Counted from the stretch's first letter, positions 47,130-60,940 are shown. The stretch: DNA of 64,000 nt from Physcomitrium patens (GCF_000002425.4 NC_037260.1:10651414-10715413), one strand, 5' to 3'. A program made the numbers and translations. The notes: generated by a model not told the origin, from the sequence alone.

Positions 47130-49750
47130 TGTTTCTATGATTAGGCTAAAATATCTTTATATTTCATGATAAATTTCAATATTTAGAAACTTCATCTTGA
47201 TTTAAATGAGTCACAATTTTAATATTTTTGGATTCTTTTTCTTCATATGATACATCTATAAGCTTCTATTTGAATTTTTGTATTGGAAATTGTCACGAAG
47301 AATTTCTATGCCAATCATTGGATATAAGTAAATAATTAGCAATTTCATTACCAACCGTAATTCTTGATGAGATATTTTAAAATCAAAGACGTGGAACTAA
47401 GTCATCATCCTTTATATGGACTTTAATTTCTTCTTTTAAGGTTTTATGTACATTAATACCAAAGACTTGGATTTCCTCAACATCTATAATCTCTAGTATT
47501 ACTTCTAAAATATTAATTGATTTATAATGATAAGAATTGAAATTTGAATTATTACCTAATCATTGTTTGAATTCTTTATCAATCTTCCAATGATAAAGTT
47601 TGGAATCTAAATTTTTTTATTTTCTTTGATTCTTAATCAATTAAATTGATTATAATTCTTAATTTGTCTTATTTCTTAAAATATTTCTTATCTTTTGAAG
47701 AATTAATGGAATTAATTTTTTTATTATCAAAGATAGGTTGTATAGCAATTTTGGTTCTATTTTTTCAAGGACCAAAAGTGAAGTGGAGTTTTTTTCCTCT
47801 CTAATTAATTAAGGCTTTTGAATCCTTCAATTATAGTTAATTTAATAATAAATAAAAATAATCCTTTGACATATATATTTAAATGATATGATACATCAAA
47901 TTATATATTTTTTTTTATCAATCTAGATTTTATAATTTTTTATTTGTCCAATTGGTATAGATGGACTTTGATTTATCATCTTAATAACAAAATATGAAGG
48001 ACTGGTGATATTCAATCTAAGTTTTTTCTATAGTTTAGAAAGACATAATGTTCAAATCACTTCCACCATCTACAATGGTATAAGGGATAATTTTTCTACA
48101 ATAGAGACTTCAATTTCTTTTACTTTTATCTCACCTTATTTAGTATATGTATCTATTTTTTTTGCCATCTTAAACTTGGACCTCTTTTGATTTTGCATTA
48201 AAATCCAAGTATTAAGTGACTTCTCTATTTCTAGAAAAATATGTAATAGTTGAGGAAAGTTTATATTAGCCTTCAATTTATTAAGGTTAGACCATAAATC
48301 ATACTCTTGTAGGTTTGATTCATCTATATTCTTATATTGTTGAAGAAATTCAAATATAGGGATTTTAGGACCTTTCTAATAATTGTTATCTAAGTTGACA
48401 CTTGTCTTATGTTGAACCTTACGGTTTTGAAAGAATAATTCTTCTAGCAAAGGATCAAATCTTATAGATTTAACAATGTTATTGCAAGTTACTTTATTTG
48501 TATTTCAAATGATTTTTTCTAAATCTAGGAAGTAACATAGACTATTTGAGATATTAATCTCTTCTTCTTGATAAGTGAATAAGGTTATAGTTCTAAATCT
48601 AATCATTATTATAAGAGCTGGTATTATAATAAGTTTTATTTTATTTTATTTTTGATTGATTTTTTCAAAGACTATTAAATTTAATTTTGAAGAAAAGACT
48701 TGATTAACTATGATTTGTTAGAGGTTTTGAATCTCTCTCAACCTTTTTATAAGTTGAGACATAAATCTCACATCTTGAGACCTTTGGCTATGTCAAGGTT
48801 GATTTTAAAGAACTTGACCTTGATTTTGATCATGATTAGGATTAATTAAGATATATTAAAAATTAATTTTGAGTTCATGAAGTATATTCTAATTTTGTCT
48901 ATTATTTTTTTAATCATAATATAAATTTTGAGACTTTATATTGTTATCCAATAGAGATTATCTTGCTCAATTATAATTATCAAATAATTATTGAATGTAA
49001 TTACTAGATAGAGGTTGTAAAGAAATTACTCTATTTAGTTTTTCACAGTATTTTGTAGGATGGTTACTACCATAATTTCTATTTTTGACTTAATTTTCAA
49101 TCCAACATTGACCAGACGGGTATCTTTTTTCACAAAATACATAGAAATCTACTTATTGTCTTGATTGATCTTTAGGACCTTGGTTATAAGAATTATATCC
49201 TTGTTGTTTTAAATTGTACTATTAAAAAGATTTTTTTTTATGTGAAGGCACATAAGTTTGAAGATGTTGGATTTATAAAGGCATAGGATTACAAAATTGA
49301 ATAAAGTGCCTTGGTTGTTTACAATGAATGCACTAGAGACCCATGATATGTCTTCCAAACTTGACAGGATGTATAAGAAGTTTGAGGTTGGAATTTCTAA
49401 CTAATCTAGCTAATTATTTTATCATTAATTTTATTTAATAATAAATTTGATTTTAAAATTTTAACTGAGATATTTTCATCTATTTTTATAAATCTTCTTT
49501 CTACCTATTACCCTCAATAGAATATATCAAAGCCAATGAAATAGGTGGAAGCATACTATTTAAAAATAAATGATAGAATCCTAAGATTTAAAGAACTAAT
49601 AGAGATTGTTCATATACATGGTAGCTTGATGCATATGGATTTTTAGCATATATGGATATAAAATCAGGAATATTGTGATCTTTATGTAACAACCTTTCAT
49701 GCTCTTAATTAATTTGCTCTAATTTTTTTGTTATTTTCTTAGCTGCTATT
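47130..49750 (-). pseudogene. Decayed gag-like polyprotein with CCHC zinc knuckles
   Basis: On the minus strand the translation contains a perfect retroviral-type zinc knuckle, CIHCKQPRHFIQFC (CX2CX4HX4C, codons 49291-49332). About 50 codons further on, a second copy reads FYVFCEKRYPSGQC, in which two Cys are Phe and the His is Tyr. A third degenerate one (NYGSNHPTKYC) lies near 49050. Upstream and downstream, AT-rich frames on the same strand continue to about 47170, with a possible protease region near 47950-48080. Stops and shifts are frequent. It is a gag or gag-protease relic of an LTR element different from families A and B; LTRs were not found. Confidence 0.5.
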
Positions 49751-50153
49751 AAATTTTAATGACATGTGTAGAAGATTTTTTTAATAGTTTCTTTTGTAAC
49801 AAATCCTTGAAAAAAAAAAATGGTTAAGGCTGTACTTTGCCCTACTTCAAAAAAAAAGTACTCTAAGGATGCCCATTGTAATATATCTCAACTCAAAAAG
49901 TTATTAGATAAATGGTTACAATATTACTCATATATCTTATCTTTTAATATGATTAAAAATCACATTAAATAATAATGGTTGTTGATTATCAAATAAGTCA
50001 TGGATTATTTATCTAAGCTATGTTATATAATTCAATAGAATTATTTTATATTAAATTTATAAAATAAAAAATAAAATATTTAAAATCAAAATTTAATAAG
50101 AATTTAAATATATAAATAAAATATTTTAATCAATAATTTTAAAAATAATATAA
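49751..50153. other. AT-rich spacer
   Basis: No supported feature; ends in TATAA (50149-50153), the left target duplication of B2. Confidence 0.5.
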
Positions 50154-50682
50154 TATCAAGGACTTAAATCTCAAAAAAAGAAAATCCTCAATACACTCTT
50201 GTATTATTGAAAGGAACTAAAAAGTCATTCAAAGATGATATAATATTAAACTAGACTAGCTATTATCAAAAAATAAAAAGACGAGAAAGTCTTGAAACAA
50301 CATTAAGGAATAGAAAGGTATTGACAAGAGTGAAGAATGCTTTACTTTTGCCTCCATATATACTATTAACTAGGAGCTATGTGGCAATGTTCCATAGGCC
50401 TCCAAAACATGTTGACTTTGCAAGACACTTATCTTAACTTGCAAGGCAAGTTTTTTATATGTGCACCACATAATTAGCTTATTCTGCAAGCTACCAACAC
50501 ATGATTAACTTATTGACCAAGTTTCTAACTTACTAATCAACTATAAATACATATAAAATCAAATCAATGTATATGAAGCTTTTCTAAAAGGTACTATAAA
50601 ATTAACCAATTTTTATCTATTTTTACTTACTTCTATTTAATCATATAGGTATTCACAAGTGTATCTGTATATATCAATGATA
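50154..50682 (-). repeat. 3' LTR of B2
   Basis: Plus-strand limits TATCAAGGACTTAAATCTC and TATCAATGATA. Followed by internal sequence CCTTCTAGGAATGAGTTCC, the same block that adjoins the B1 3' LTR. Confidence 0.85.
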
Positions 50683-51239
50683 TTATCCTCCCTTCTAGGA
50701 ATGAGTTCCACAGGGAGCGGACTTTATATGTTGAGAAAATCCAAGATGTGGCAAATTATATTTGCTACATACTTTGATTTTTGTTTTCTTCGAAGATGGT
50801 TGATAGGTCTTCTCAACCATCAATTGTGTCTTATACCATAGCAAAAAGACCATCCTATTATTTGGTCATTGTTGAGATCTTTGTAACTTCATTCAAATAA
50901 TTTTTTTTGAATACCGTAAGAAGTTGTTCTTACTTTTAATAATTCACCAAACATAAGGAGTCTCTTCCAAGGTTGTGATACCAAACATGTTGAATCTTGG
51001 CATCTATTCAAAGAAAGACATGTCATTCTTGAAGATCTTTATCTTGATTTTGTCGTCTTGAAGGTTGTGATAACTGTAATATTTTATCATATAAGTCCAC
51101 AAATGAAAGCTCTTAATTTGAATGTGCTAGTTGTTAGTTCTCTATCTCTTTAGCATCACAAATATACAAAAGCTATAAAGAATAATAGAAGGTATTGTGT
51201 TATTTTCTTTTAATCTTATTTCTTTCATAGCAAAGATTT

Positions 51240-53917
51240 GTTATTCTTCATCTTGATTTTGATGGATGTCGTCGATGAAAAGCTTCAATTCTCTTTGTTG
51301 CATTTGTAAGATTCTTTGCTATCTTCCATGTGCATTCATTAATATCATATCGACATCAATAAAGAAGATATTTTAACTTATTTTGGTGCCTCCTTGAATC
51401 TAAGACTTCTTCTACCTTGAACTCTTGATAATTATATACTTCTATAGGAAGAGGTGGCATCTATCTTCTTCTCGAGATATTCAATGTCTTATATGGCTCA
51501 AGAAGGGATATGTGAAATATAAGATGGATCTTCATAAACTTTTATAGATATAATCAATAAGCAATAGAATTAACTTGTTCATTAATAGAAAAAGGCTAAA
51601 GCGTACAATAGTTGAACTTGCCACAAAGAAAAGTAGTCTTAATATCATGATTAAGTAATCATACCTTGTAACCTACATTGAATTATAGTTATTACTTGAA
51701 ATAGGCATCTAGATTAATCTTTTGTCATTTTTAAGCTTCTTTTAACTATGCCTTTATTATTGCATGTAGCTTTGGCAAATAATTTGCTAAATTTTTTGCC
51801 ACATGATTATCAACTTTTCAAAAGTTAAAAGTATTAAATCATAGATGATAACCATAATTAGCAAAAAAAAATTGTTTATTGAATGGAAGAATGTACCAAA
51901 TTATTGTATGCAAACTTTGCCAATGATAAAAGAGTTGTTCAATCATCTTGATGATAGTTAATAGTACACCTCTAGTATTACTCAAAAACTTAATTCACCT
52001 ATTTTGTCTGCCCATCAATTTGAGGATGAAAAGCCGAAGAAAGCTTTATATCCATTTTTAAAATCATGAAAAGTGCTCTCTAAAATCTTAATATAAATTG
52101 AATCCTTCTATCTAATATAATATCTTTAAATAATCTTTTATAGAAATACATATTGTTAAGAAAAAGCTTAGCTATTTCTTCAATTGTGATAGATTTTGTA
52201 CATGGTATAAAATATTCTATCTTTTTAAAACAATCTATTATCATAATATAGAATCATACGAACCTAAGACTAAAAGATTTGTAATAAAATTCATAGAAAC
52301 AAAAGACCATGATTATTCTCAAATATGTAATGGTTGAAGAAATCCATAAGGTTTTGGATCTTGAACAAATATCATATGATTGTACAAAGTTCTTTATTAA
52401 TTTTTATATTTCAGACCACCAAAAAAATTTTGATATTAGCTCCAAAGTCTTTTTGTATCTAAAATATCTAATAGCTGGAAGTCATGACATATTTGAAGAA
52501 CACATAATCATGTCTTATCTTCTAAAATGTATAATTGTCTCTTGAAATAGAGTAGATTATTCTTGAATTTGAATTTGGAAGTATCATAAGACTTAAAAGA
52601 ATTATTTTTGATATCATGGATAAGAGGATTAGAGCACATACTTGATTGAATTTACTTAACAAAGGTTGAATCAACAATCAATGTTGATTTAGATGCTCGA
52701 AGGTGAAAATATTTTGGCTTCAAGAAAATCGTTCTTTGTTGATCAAAAGATGTATTTCTTTCTTTTGGTATAAGATAAGAATATCTAGAAAGGATGTCTA
52801 ACAAACCTTGTTGTTTTTCAAGTTGATTACTCATCTTGAAATCAAATCTTTATAAAGACATGGTCCAACAAGCTTGATGACAATTTAAAACATGTATTGA
52901 CATGAAAATACTTGAGATTCTTGTGATTTATATAAATGGTAATTAGTCTTGAGGCACCTTCTAAATAATGATGCCATTCTTAAAATAAATCCATGATTGC
53001 AAGGAGCCTTTTGTCATAGATTTCATAATTAATCTCGATTATTGAAATTTCTTTGGAATAGAAAGCTATTAGATGGAGTTTTTCATTTACTCCTATTTGA
53101 TATAACACTACACCCAAGGCAAAATCTGATATATTTATTTCTATAAAAAATGTCTTAAAAAAGTTTCCATTTGATATAAGATTGGTACAAAAGTAAATTA
53201 ATTTTTTAAAGCATCAAACAATACTTCAACTTCTTTACTCCACTTATTTTTTTTTTTACAAGTTAAATGTATAAGTAGATCTGCAACTTGAAAAACATTC
53301 TTGATGAAGATTTGAAAGTAATTGGCAAAGCTCAAAAAGTATTATATGTTCTTTATTATTTTTGAAATCTTCAAATCCATAATAGTCTAGATCTTCTTTA
53401 GATCCATCATTAGCCCTTCATTGGAAGTGATGTATCCTAGGAAGTTAACTTGAATAGTATAGAATACACACTTTTCTAACTTGGCATATAATCCTACATC
53501 TCTAAGTTTTTGTAACTTATAATGAACATAAACATCATGGTCTTTTGTGTTTTTAGAGTAGATTAAGATGTCGTCCAAATAGTTGATGATAAAATCATCA
53601 AGAAATTTACAAAAGATATCATTCATTAGATGTTGAAAAATAGCTGGTGTATTCTTTACAAATAAGATAAGAGCCGTGGCTTAAGATTTAGAATGGCATA
53701 TGAAATTTCTAACCAACTTTTTATTAATATACTCCTTGAGTGCAACCAACTTATTTTTTGATAGGCTATAGATTGGTCCAAATGGTGATTGAGCTCTTTC
53801 ATGAAGATCAATAGAACAATTATAAGGAGGATGCTATAGAAGAATATTTGTGTTCTTCTTTTCAAAAAAATTCTAAAAATCTTGATACTAGCTAAAAATA
53901 CCACTTGATATCTTCTC
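51240..53917 (-). pseudogene. B2 pol, 3' part: RT, RNase H, integrase, chromodomain (decayed)
   Basis: RT at 53387-53917, with [19 protein letters not shown] at 53626 and on, keeping the YLDD box near 53565-53580, and ILIYSKNTKDHD. RNase H traces at about 52900-53100. Integrase-linker piece at 52652-52834 (SNQLEKQQGLLDILSRYSYL, FDQQRTIFLKPKYFHLRAS). Integrase core traces at 51950-52330. A chromodomain-like end lies near 51240-51450. The pieces match B1 and family A in order. Confidence 0.8.
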
Positions 53918-53922
53918 ACCAT

Positions 53923-56470
53923 TGTAAGCACAATTAATAACTCTAATTAATTTATGGATTTAAATTAGTCTTTAGTTAATTATAATTTAAATTATAGTTT
54001 TAAATTATTAGTTAGGTAGTTACTTTTAATTATTAGTCTGAGTGATTGTTGAAAACTCTAAAATAATAAATTTAAAAGGTCTATGATTTTTTTTTCTTAA
54101 TTTGATTTAAATCCTCTTTTGGTAATAAAATTAGGATTTAAATTAAAAAAAAATCTTTTAAGTCCTAGAAATTATATTTTGAATTAATCTACAATCTTAG
54201 TTTTCAATTCCAAGGCTAATTCTTAATTTGACTATGGATAAAAAAATCCCTTAAGTCTAATTGCTCTATCTTCCTATTTAACTTTTAAGATTTTTTAAGG
54301 TTAAATTTCATGCTACAATTTAAATGGATTAAAAATATAAAGTCTAATTGTTAAAATAATGATGATTTCTAGAAGATGGAGACAAGCTATTTTTTATGGT
54401 GGATTTTCCTTTCATAATAATTTTTGTCACTATTTGGAATTGAAGAATGGAAAAATAAATAAATAAATAAAAAATCAAAAGTATATTAACTTAAGGCCAA
54501 ATTAAAATTAAAGGTTGTGATTTGCCAAGAGTTTGTACTTAAGGGAGTTTAAATTTAAGAATAGTGATCATGAAGGCTTTGATGGCAAGAATCCTTCCTA
54601 ATCTCCTAATTACCATACTTAGAATTAGAATTCTAGCTGAAATTTACAACTAGATCAGCAAATTAATTAATTTTAATGAATTAAAACTTAGATTTGGGCT
54701 TATGAATAGTTGATCTCAAGATAAAAATGTGTTTAGGATACATTGATGGTGTTAGTTTTGCCAAAAAGACAATAGTTTTTGAGATATAGGGATTTCTAGA
54801 CTTGAAATCGGATTTAGACTTAAGATCATTGTGGATCGTTGATCTTGATTAGGAATTTTTGATCTAGATGGTGGAGATGTGTCCACCACTTTTGGGCCTC
54901 CTCCTACCTAGATAAGATGGCTTAGGTGGCCAAGCTCCTTCTCTCTCTCTCCTTTTTTATGGCAAAGCTATGCCAAATTTTCTTCTTTTTTTTAATAAAA
55001 ACTCCCTCCATTTTGTAACTGCTTAGGTTTCTACCTTTCAGTTTCTTTGGTTGTATTTCTTCCTTGCAATACTTTTGTAATCATCTTCTTCTAGTCACCA
55101 GCTTTCCAATGACACAAGCCATGAGTAATTTGAAGCTTGGACGGATTTTTGGCGAATTTCCAAGTAAAGGAGGTCCACTACCCTTAGCAGCATTAGAGTG
55201 CTGACTTCATAAATCCATAACTCGGTGACCTCTAACCCAACTTCAATGTAATTTATTGGAATGAATATATTATAAAGTCTGGTATTCTAGAAAAATCAAT
55301 TCACCAACTTTCAAGTGATAAAGTGTTTTTGATGAATTTCTAGGTGAGAAGGGGTCTACTGCCTTGGCAATTTAGAACAACTAACTTGGAAAAACATATC
55401 TTAGTGTTTACTTATTTTTTTCTATTGGAATTTTCTGGAGAAGAAGTTTTGCTAAGTTTATTTTTTAAAAAAACTAGATTTCTTAACTTTGAATCATTAG
55501 CAATTTTTTTGTGGATCTTTAAGTAGATGGGTGTTTGCTGCATAGGTAGTTCAAGTCACCTTACTTTAAAAATTTTTGTGAACGTCAAATCTTGGATCAC
55601 CACGAGATTTGGAAGATAAGAGAAAATTTAAGTCAAATTCAACTACAAAAAAATTCAAACCCATAAGAGTTGTAGAGAATTTTTGGCATATTTTTGAACA
55701 ACAAGGGTTTGCTATCCTCAACATACTCAAGGTAAGTTTTTTCTGCCCTAGTCACCTCCTAATCACACTTTTTAGTGCATGAATTGCTAGACTCAATCTT
55801 CACTCATCTTATCACCTCTAATTAATACTACTTAATTAAACCTTTTACCCTATCTTTGTAATTATTTATTAATCTTAACTTCCAATTACCTTTTGACATT
55901 CAATTTTTAACCTTATGTTATTTCAATCTTTATTTAACTTTTGACTTTAAATTCACTTTTTTATCTTCAACTTTTGACCTTTATGTTGTTCCATTTTTAT
56001 TTAAATTTTAACTTTGACTTTACTTTTTATGGTACCATTTCAAAAAGCCCTAGATTTTTTTTTTTTTTTTAAGGCTTTCTAAAATGGTATCATAACTTTG
56101 CCATCAAAATTTTATCCATAGAGAACTTCATTTCTATTTTAGAAAGCCCTAGACTGGTACTCTAATGTGGTATTAATTCTTATTTATTTATTTTTTATTA
56201 ATTCATAAGTTTCAAAGTTTAAGCGTAATCAGATAAGTCTTGAAAGATGTTTACCTAAATAAACTGCAATTGCTAAAAAATAAATCAAAAAAATATGTAA
56301 TTTACTTAATCATGTTTTTTTGGACCAATTGTGATTATCATATCATTTTATTTATTTATTTATTTATCTTATTTATGATTTTTACTTTACATTACTTAAT
56401 ATTGGACTCTAATTTAGATTATGATTTAATTAAATTGGACTTAAGTGATGGAAGAAATAAACCACTCACA
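53923..56470. repeat. 2548-bp TG...CA insertion nested in B2 (solo-LTR-like)
   Basis: Begins TGTAAGCACAATTAATAAC and ends AACCACTCACA, flanked by a perfect ACCAT duplication (53918-53922 and 56471-56475). Joining the flanks gives continuous family B sequence as in B1 near 38320-38350, proving insertion. No coding motif was found inside; frames of 60-85 codons (55344-55526, 56240-56497) are AT-rich chance frames. The start resembles that of the TGTAACA repeats, but I could not align the interior with them. Confidence 0.8.
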
Positions 56471-56475
56471 ACCAT

Positions 56476-58107
56476 CAAAAATGGGCATGGCATATAAAGC
56501 AAAAGATATCCCTTCTTTTGTAGCATGCATAAAAGCTCTTACACCTACCAATAAGAGTTTGGATGTAGTAGACTTATATACTTCTACTTGACTAATGAAA
56601 TTTTGGATTAAACTATCAAAAAAATTAAGGTTACAAGAAATCCAATCTATTTGAGGATTATACCTTTTTAATCAAGATATTTCTAAAATAATTAGATTGG
56701 ATAAAGATCTTATTATATTAAATATTACTATACTATTAAGATCTTTATTTTTTACATCTAAAAAAATAATCTCATGCATATTATCTCTAGAAGATAAAAA
56801 AACGACCATTTATGACTTCTACATGTATAAGTTTAGTTTTTTTGATTAACAATATTTCTTGTTTTTTGATAAAATCTTTGTTTATAAAAAATATTAAGAC
56901 TCTTGAATCTAACAAAGCTAAGACTTTGTGATTTTTCTATCCTAAATAAACTTCTATTGTAAAACAAGGTGAGGGATCTAAAAAGAGAATATGACCTTTA
57001 TTAGGAGTTATGCAAGTTTCAAGGTGCACGATTCCTATTATAGCTAAAAAAATTCATTTTTTGATACCTTATCTTCTTTGGCAACCATGCTTCTCATTTT
57101 TTAATTGCATTGTTTCTTTGGAAAATATTGAGTAGTGTATTTAGCTTCTTCATAATATAAGCATAAGTTGTCTTGACATCGTCGAGTATATTTTTACTCT
57201 GTGAGGGGTTTAAAACATATTGTATCAATTTGTATTGATTTTAGCCTTGATGAATAAGTTTTTAAAAACTTGGAAGCTACCATCATTATTTGATTTGGTC
57301 CTCCCCAACCAAATCTTTATTCTTAATATCTTACAAATAATTGATTGTCGCATGCAATGACTTGAGTAATAAATTATTTCAAAGATTTTACCTTTGGCAT
57401 TATCAATAATAAAACTTTGCTATTATCTTTCAATTAATATCAAAATTTATTGATAATGGCTTTATTATTCTAGTCCATGTTACAAGTGAGGTTTTGGAAT
57501 TCAACATCATATATGATGGGTGACCATGATCCTTGCCATGAAGATAAGAGCTTCATCTCTGCTACTCTTTTTTAATTATTTTCTCCAAATGTGACCGTAA
57601 AAATACTTCTAGGAATGAATTCAAATCATAAAAGAGTCGCTCATTTTTTTACATTAAAGATGTAAATCAATAGAGAGTACTTCCTAATAAAAGTGTGCTT
57701 ATGAATCTGACTTAAGTAAATCCATCAAAGTATTGAAAGGAATGCAACCTTAGATAGAGCTTGATTTATTGTAGAAATTTTCAAATTTTTAATCTTATTC
57801 CATTAAACTTCTCAAGCATACTTATTCTTGTCCCTGTCATACTTGTACAAGCAAAACTCCTTGGATTTAGTTGTAAGGTTGATGTACTTGCTTCTTTCAA
57901 CTGCACAACTTCTTGTCGTAGACTCTAAACTTTTTCTATAGATGTAGGCATAGTACATCTATGATTCACATTAGAAATACATGATATTTCTATTCTTAGA
58001 GTGTTGACAAGTTCATGAAGATCTGAAATAACTGCTAATCTATTCTCTGTTTCATTGAGAGTAGCATCTATAAACTTTACTTCTATAGACAATTTAAACA
58101 AATTCAA
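56476..58107 (-). pseudogene. B2 gag and protease (decayed)
   Basis: Gag start at 58107 (MNLFKLSIEVKFIDATLN, then ELVNTLRIEISCISNVNH) aligns with B1 at 39956. Protease-region traces lie at about 56640-56990, with the Asp-Ser motif region near 56900 reading ALLDSRVL-like. No frame over 60 codons survives. Confidence 0.7.
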
Positions 58108-58330
58108 AAAGTTAAATTAGAGGAAGATAATCTTTAACCTCTAATACTAAATAAAAATTTCTACAAAGAAGGATAATCCACTCTTTTTAATGAAAAGAAC
58201 AATGCTAGAAAGTAGGATTTTTTGTTTAAAGGTAGGTAGTTTGCAACCTTCAAAGTACAATAATAAAAGTGAGATAATCTACTCACTTCTAAAATAAGAT
58301 AGAAATAGTAAGTTAGCACTTTTATCAAAC

Positions 58331-58872
58331 TATCCAAGACATAAATCTCAAAGAAAGAAAATCCTCAATATACTCTTGTATCATTGAATAGAACTAAAAA
58401 AGTCATTCAAAGATGATATAATATTGAACTAGAATTTCTATTGCCAAAAAATAAGAAGACTAAAAAGTCTTGAGATAAGACTAAGGACCAAAAAGGCATT
58501 GACAAGAATGAAGAAAGCTTCAATCTTGCCTATATATATCATCTTAACTAGGAGCTATGTGGAGATATCTTATAGTACCTCCAAAATGTGTTGACTTTGC
58601 AAGACACTTATCTTAACTTATAAGGCAAGTTTTTTATATGTGCGCCACATAGTTAGCTTGTTTTGTAAGTTATCAAGACGTGATTAACTTTTTCATCAAG
58701 TTTCTAAACTATTAATTAACTACAAATACATATAAAGTCAAAGCAACATCTATGAAGCTTCTAAGAAGCTTTTCTAAAAGGTATTATGAATTTAAAATAC
58801 TTTTATCTACTTTTACTTATTGCTACCTAATCATATAGATATTTACAAGTGTATCTATGTATATCTGGGATC
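58331..58872 (-). repeat. 5' LTR of B2
   Basis: Plus-strand limits TATCCAAGACATAAATCTC and ATCTGGGATC; 542 bp, alignable to the 3' LTR throughout. Confidence 0.85.
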
Positions 58873-58877
58873 TATAA

Positions 58878-59620
58878 CAACTTATGCATTTATATTAATT
58901 AATTTCACATTTTTTTATTTAAATTATTTTACCAAACATATACATCTTTATTCTTTTATTTTTATGAAAATATGAAAATAAGTAGCACATTTCCTACATG
59001 TATTAAAATCATATTTTGACATATTTCTCTTGACCATTTAAAGTTGTCGAGTTATGGATGTGTTATATAAGCATATACATGTATCTATATATCTATTATA
59101 TAATATAATTTAGGTATAAAATAAAGACATAAAAAAGATTTCTCACTGATTGAACATAAATAAACATGGCATCCAATAGCATGGTTTTTTGCTAATGTAT
59201 ATATATAATTTTAAAATTTACCTAAAATTTTACTAAATCAATCCATCTATCATAGCCATCATCAAAAAAAATCTATTATTAAATTTGTATTGATTAAAAA
59301 TCAATAAAAAAATATTTTTGTGTGTTTTGACATATGTACATACATTGAAATAATTTGATGATTAAAAAAAATAACAATAAAAGAAAAAAAACCATAACTT
59401 CTAGAAAGTTGAAGTTCATGGAGAGCTACTTTCAAATCCTTCTATTTGTTGCACAAGGTGAGAACATTCTACAAGCATTGGTGCAAATCAGTCCTAATTG
59501 GGAGGACTTCATCATTTTCAAGACACACCCTAAAACACTATCTTTCTTGCTTTCTCTTTTTAAAAAACAAATAAAAGTTTCGTTTAATATTTTTAGTTCC
59601 CATTCATTTTTAATAAAAAC
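58878..59620. other. AT-rich spacer, nothing recognised
   Basis: One 124-codon plus-strand frame (59355-59729) begins here but is low in complexity and crosses a sharp rise in GC at about 59620; I do not support it as a gene. Confidence 0.4.
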
Positions 59621-60487
59621 GCGCGGTTGTACCTGGCTCCGTTGCCGACCTCTCAAAGAGCTAAGACAAGTCCACGAATCGTCATCCATCACCATGCATT
59701 CATCCACGTTCTTGCAGAAGGACGAATGAACTGAATCATTCATCCATAAAGGAGTCTTCATCTGCGGTGGAGCAGAAGGATCGCTTCTTCTTTACAAAGG
59801 GCCCTCGTCTCGCTCGTCGCTGTGGCCCTCGTCTCGCCGGATTTTGCAGAGTCTTCCGCCTCTACAGGTACGCTTCCTCTCCGCTCTCCGAATATCTAAA
59901 ATTCAGCCTTCGTTCCCCACGGTCGAGTTTTTTCTAGCGACTTTTTTCGTGGAGAGTTGCGCTTTTCGCTGTGGATATTAGTCTTCCCCTGGCGAGAGAT
60001 CAGCCCATTGTGTCATTGTGTTTCGCAGCGGGATATGTAGTTGGTTTCGCTGGTGATATTCCTCGTGATTATCGTGAGGGTTTGGAAAGTCGGAGAGAGT
60101 GAGAGTGCGATTCCATGTGCGAATGGTGGATCCGTCGTTTTGGTGGAGGTTTCCTGTGTGGTTCAACGTTTGAATTTGTTTGCAGACTTTTCGGGACTCT
60201 TCAATGGTTATAGTATGCTTTTTCGGGAGATCATTGTCGTTTATTTTATTTTATTTTATTATTAATATTATTATTATTATTTTTTTTTCCCCCTTCTTTA
60301 CGTGCATGAAGAGTTGATCCATATGTTTCAGAGCTGTAGTAGACAGAACCCCCCCTACCTTATCCTCTGTCCACTGCTAAGGAGCCTCCTCTTGTGAAGC
60401 TGTTCTCACCTTTTAGAGACACTTTTGTCGTTTTTTTTTCTGAATTCTTTCCCGGACAGAATGAGCATGCTTGTCGAAGACAGAGAC

Positions 60488-60725
60488 ATTGTACAAAAGC
60501 AGCTGCCTGACAAGCTTCTCTTAACAATTCCGCTTAATTTCTTTGCTGATATTTGTAAGCCTCATGTGATGGGCTTGAATTATATCACGTTGTAAAACCT
60601 GCCGCGATTGTACAAAAGCAGCTGCCTGACAAGCTTCTCTTAACAATTCCGCTTAATTTCTTTGCTGATATTTGTAAGCCGCATGTGATGGTCTTGAATT
60701 ATATCACGTTGTAAAACCTGCAGCG
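60488..60725. repeat. 119-bp tandem duplication (two copies)
   Basis: Positions 60488-60606 and 60607-60725 are near-identical, both starting ATTGTACAAAAGCAGCTGCC (offset 119). They differ at about three positions (for instance CCTCATGTGATGGG versus CCGCATGTGATGGT). The duplication is therefore recent. Confidence 0.93.
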
Positions 60726-60902
60726 ATTTTTCATATTACCTTTTACGTCGCATCTGAGAGGCACCAGTGTACAGGATAATAATTGTGCACTTCTATTGTT
60801 GTATAATCGCTACGTGCACCCACTCGTGTATCATGTAAATACAAAATTCCCCTTTCTCTACTGTTTACACGGGTAAAAATAATGATTTAACACACACACA
60901 CT

Positions 60903-60906
<4 letters not shown>

Positions 60907-60936
<30 letters not shown>
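60907..60936. repeat. (TA)n microsatellite
   Basis: About 14 TA units directly upstream of the legumain coding start region. Confidence 0.9.

Positions 60937-60940
<4 letters not shown>

Larger units (their letters stand above)
50154..58872 (-). mobile_element. Decayed Ty3/gypsy chromovirus, family B, copy B2, with nested insertion
   Basis: LTRs at 50154-50682 and 58331-58872 (minus orientation) are flanked by a perfect TATAA target duplication (50149-50153 and 58873-58877). Between them, right to left, lie gag (start at 58107), protease, RT, RNase H, integrase and chromodomain remnants, all heavily mutated. The segment 53923-56470 is a later insertion separating RT from the N-terminal half of pol. 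Without it the element would be about 6.2 kb. It aligns colinearly with B1. Confidence 0.88.

Noticed and set aside
59355..59729. 124-codon plus-strand frame before the legumain gene
   Set aside because: Starts in a low-complexity Lys/Asn stretch and spans a sharp composition change, so it is not a coherent coding region.
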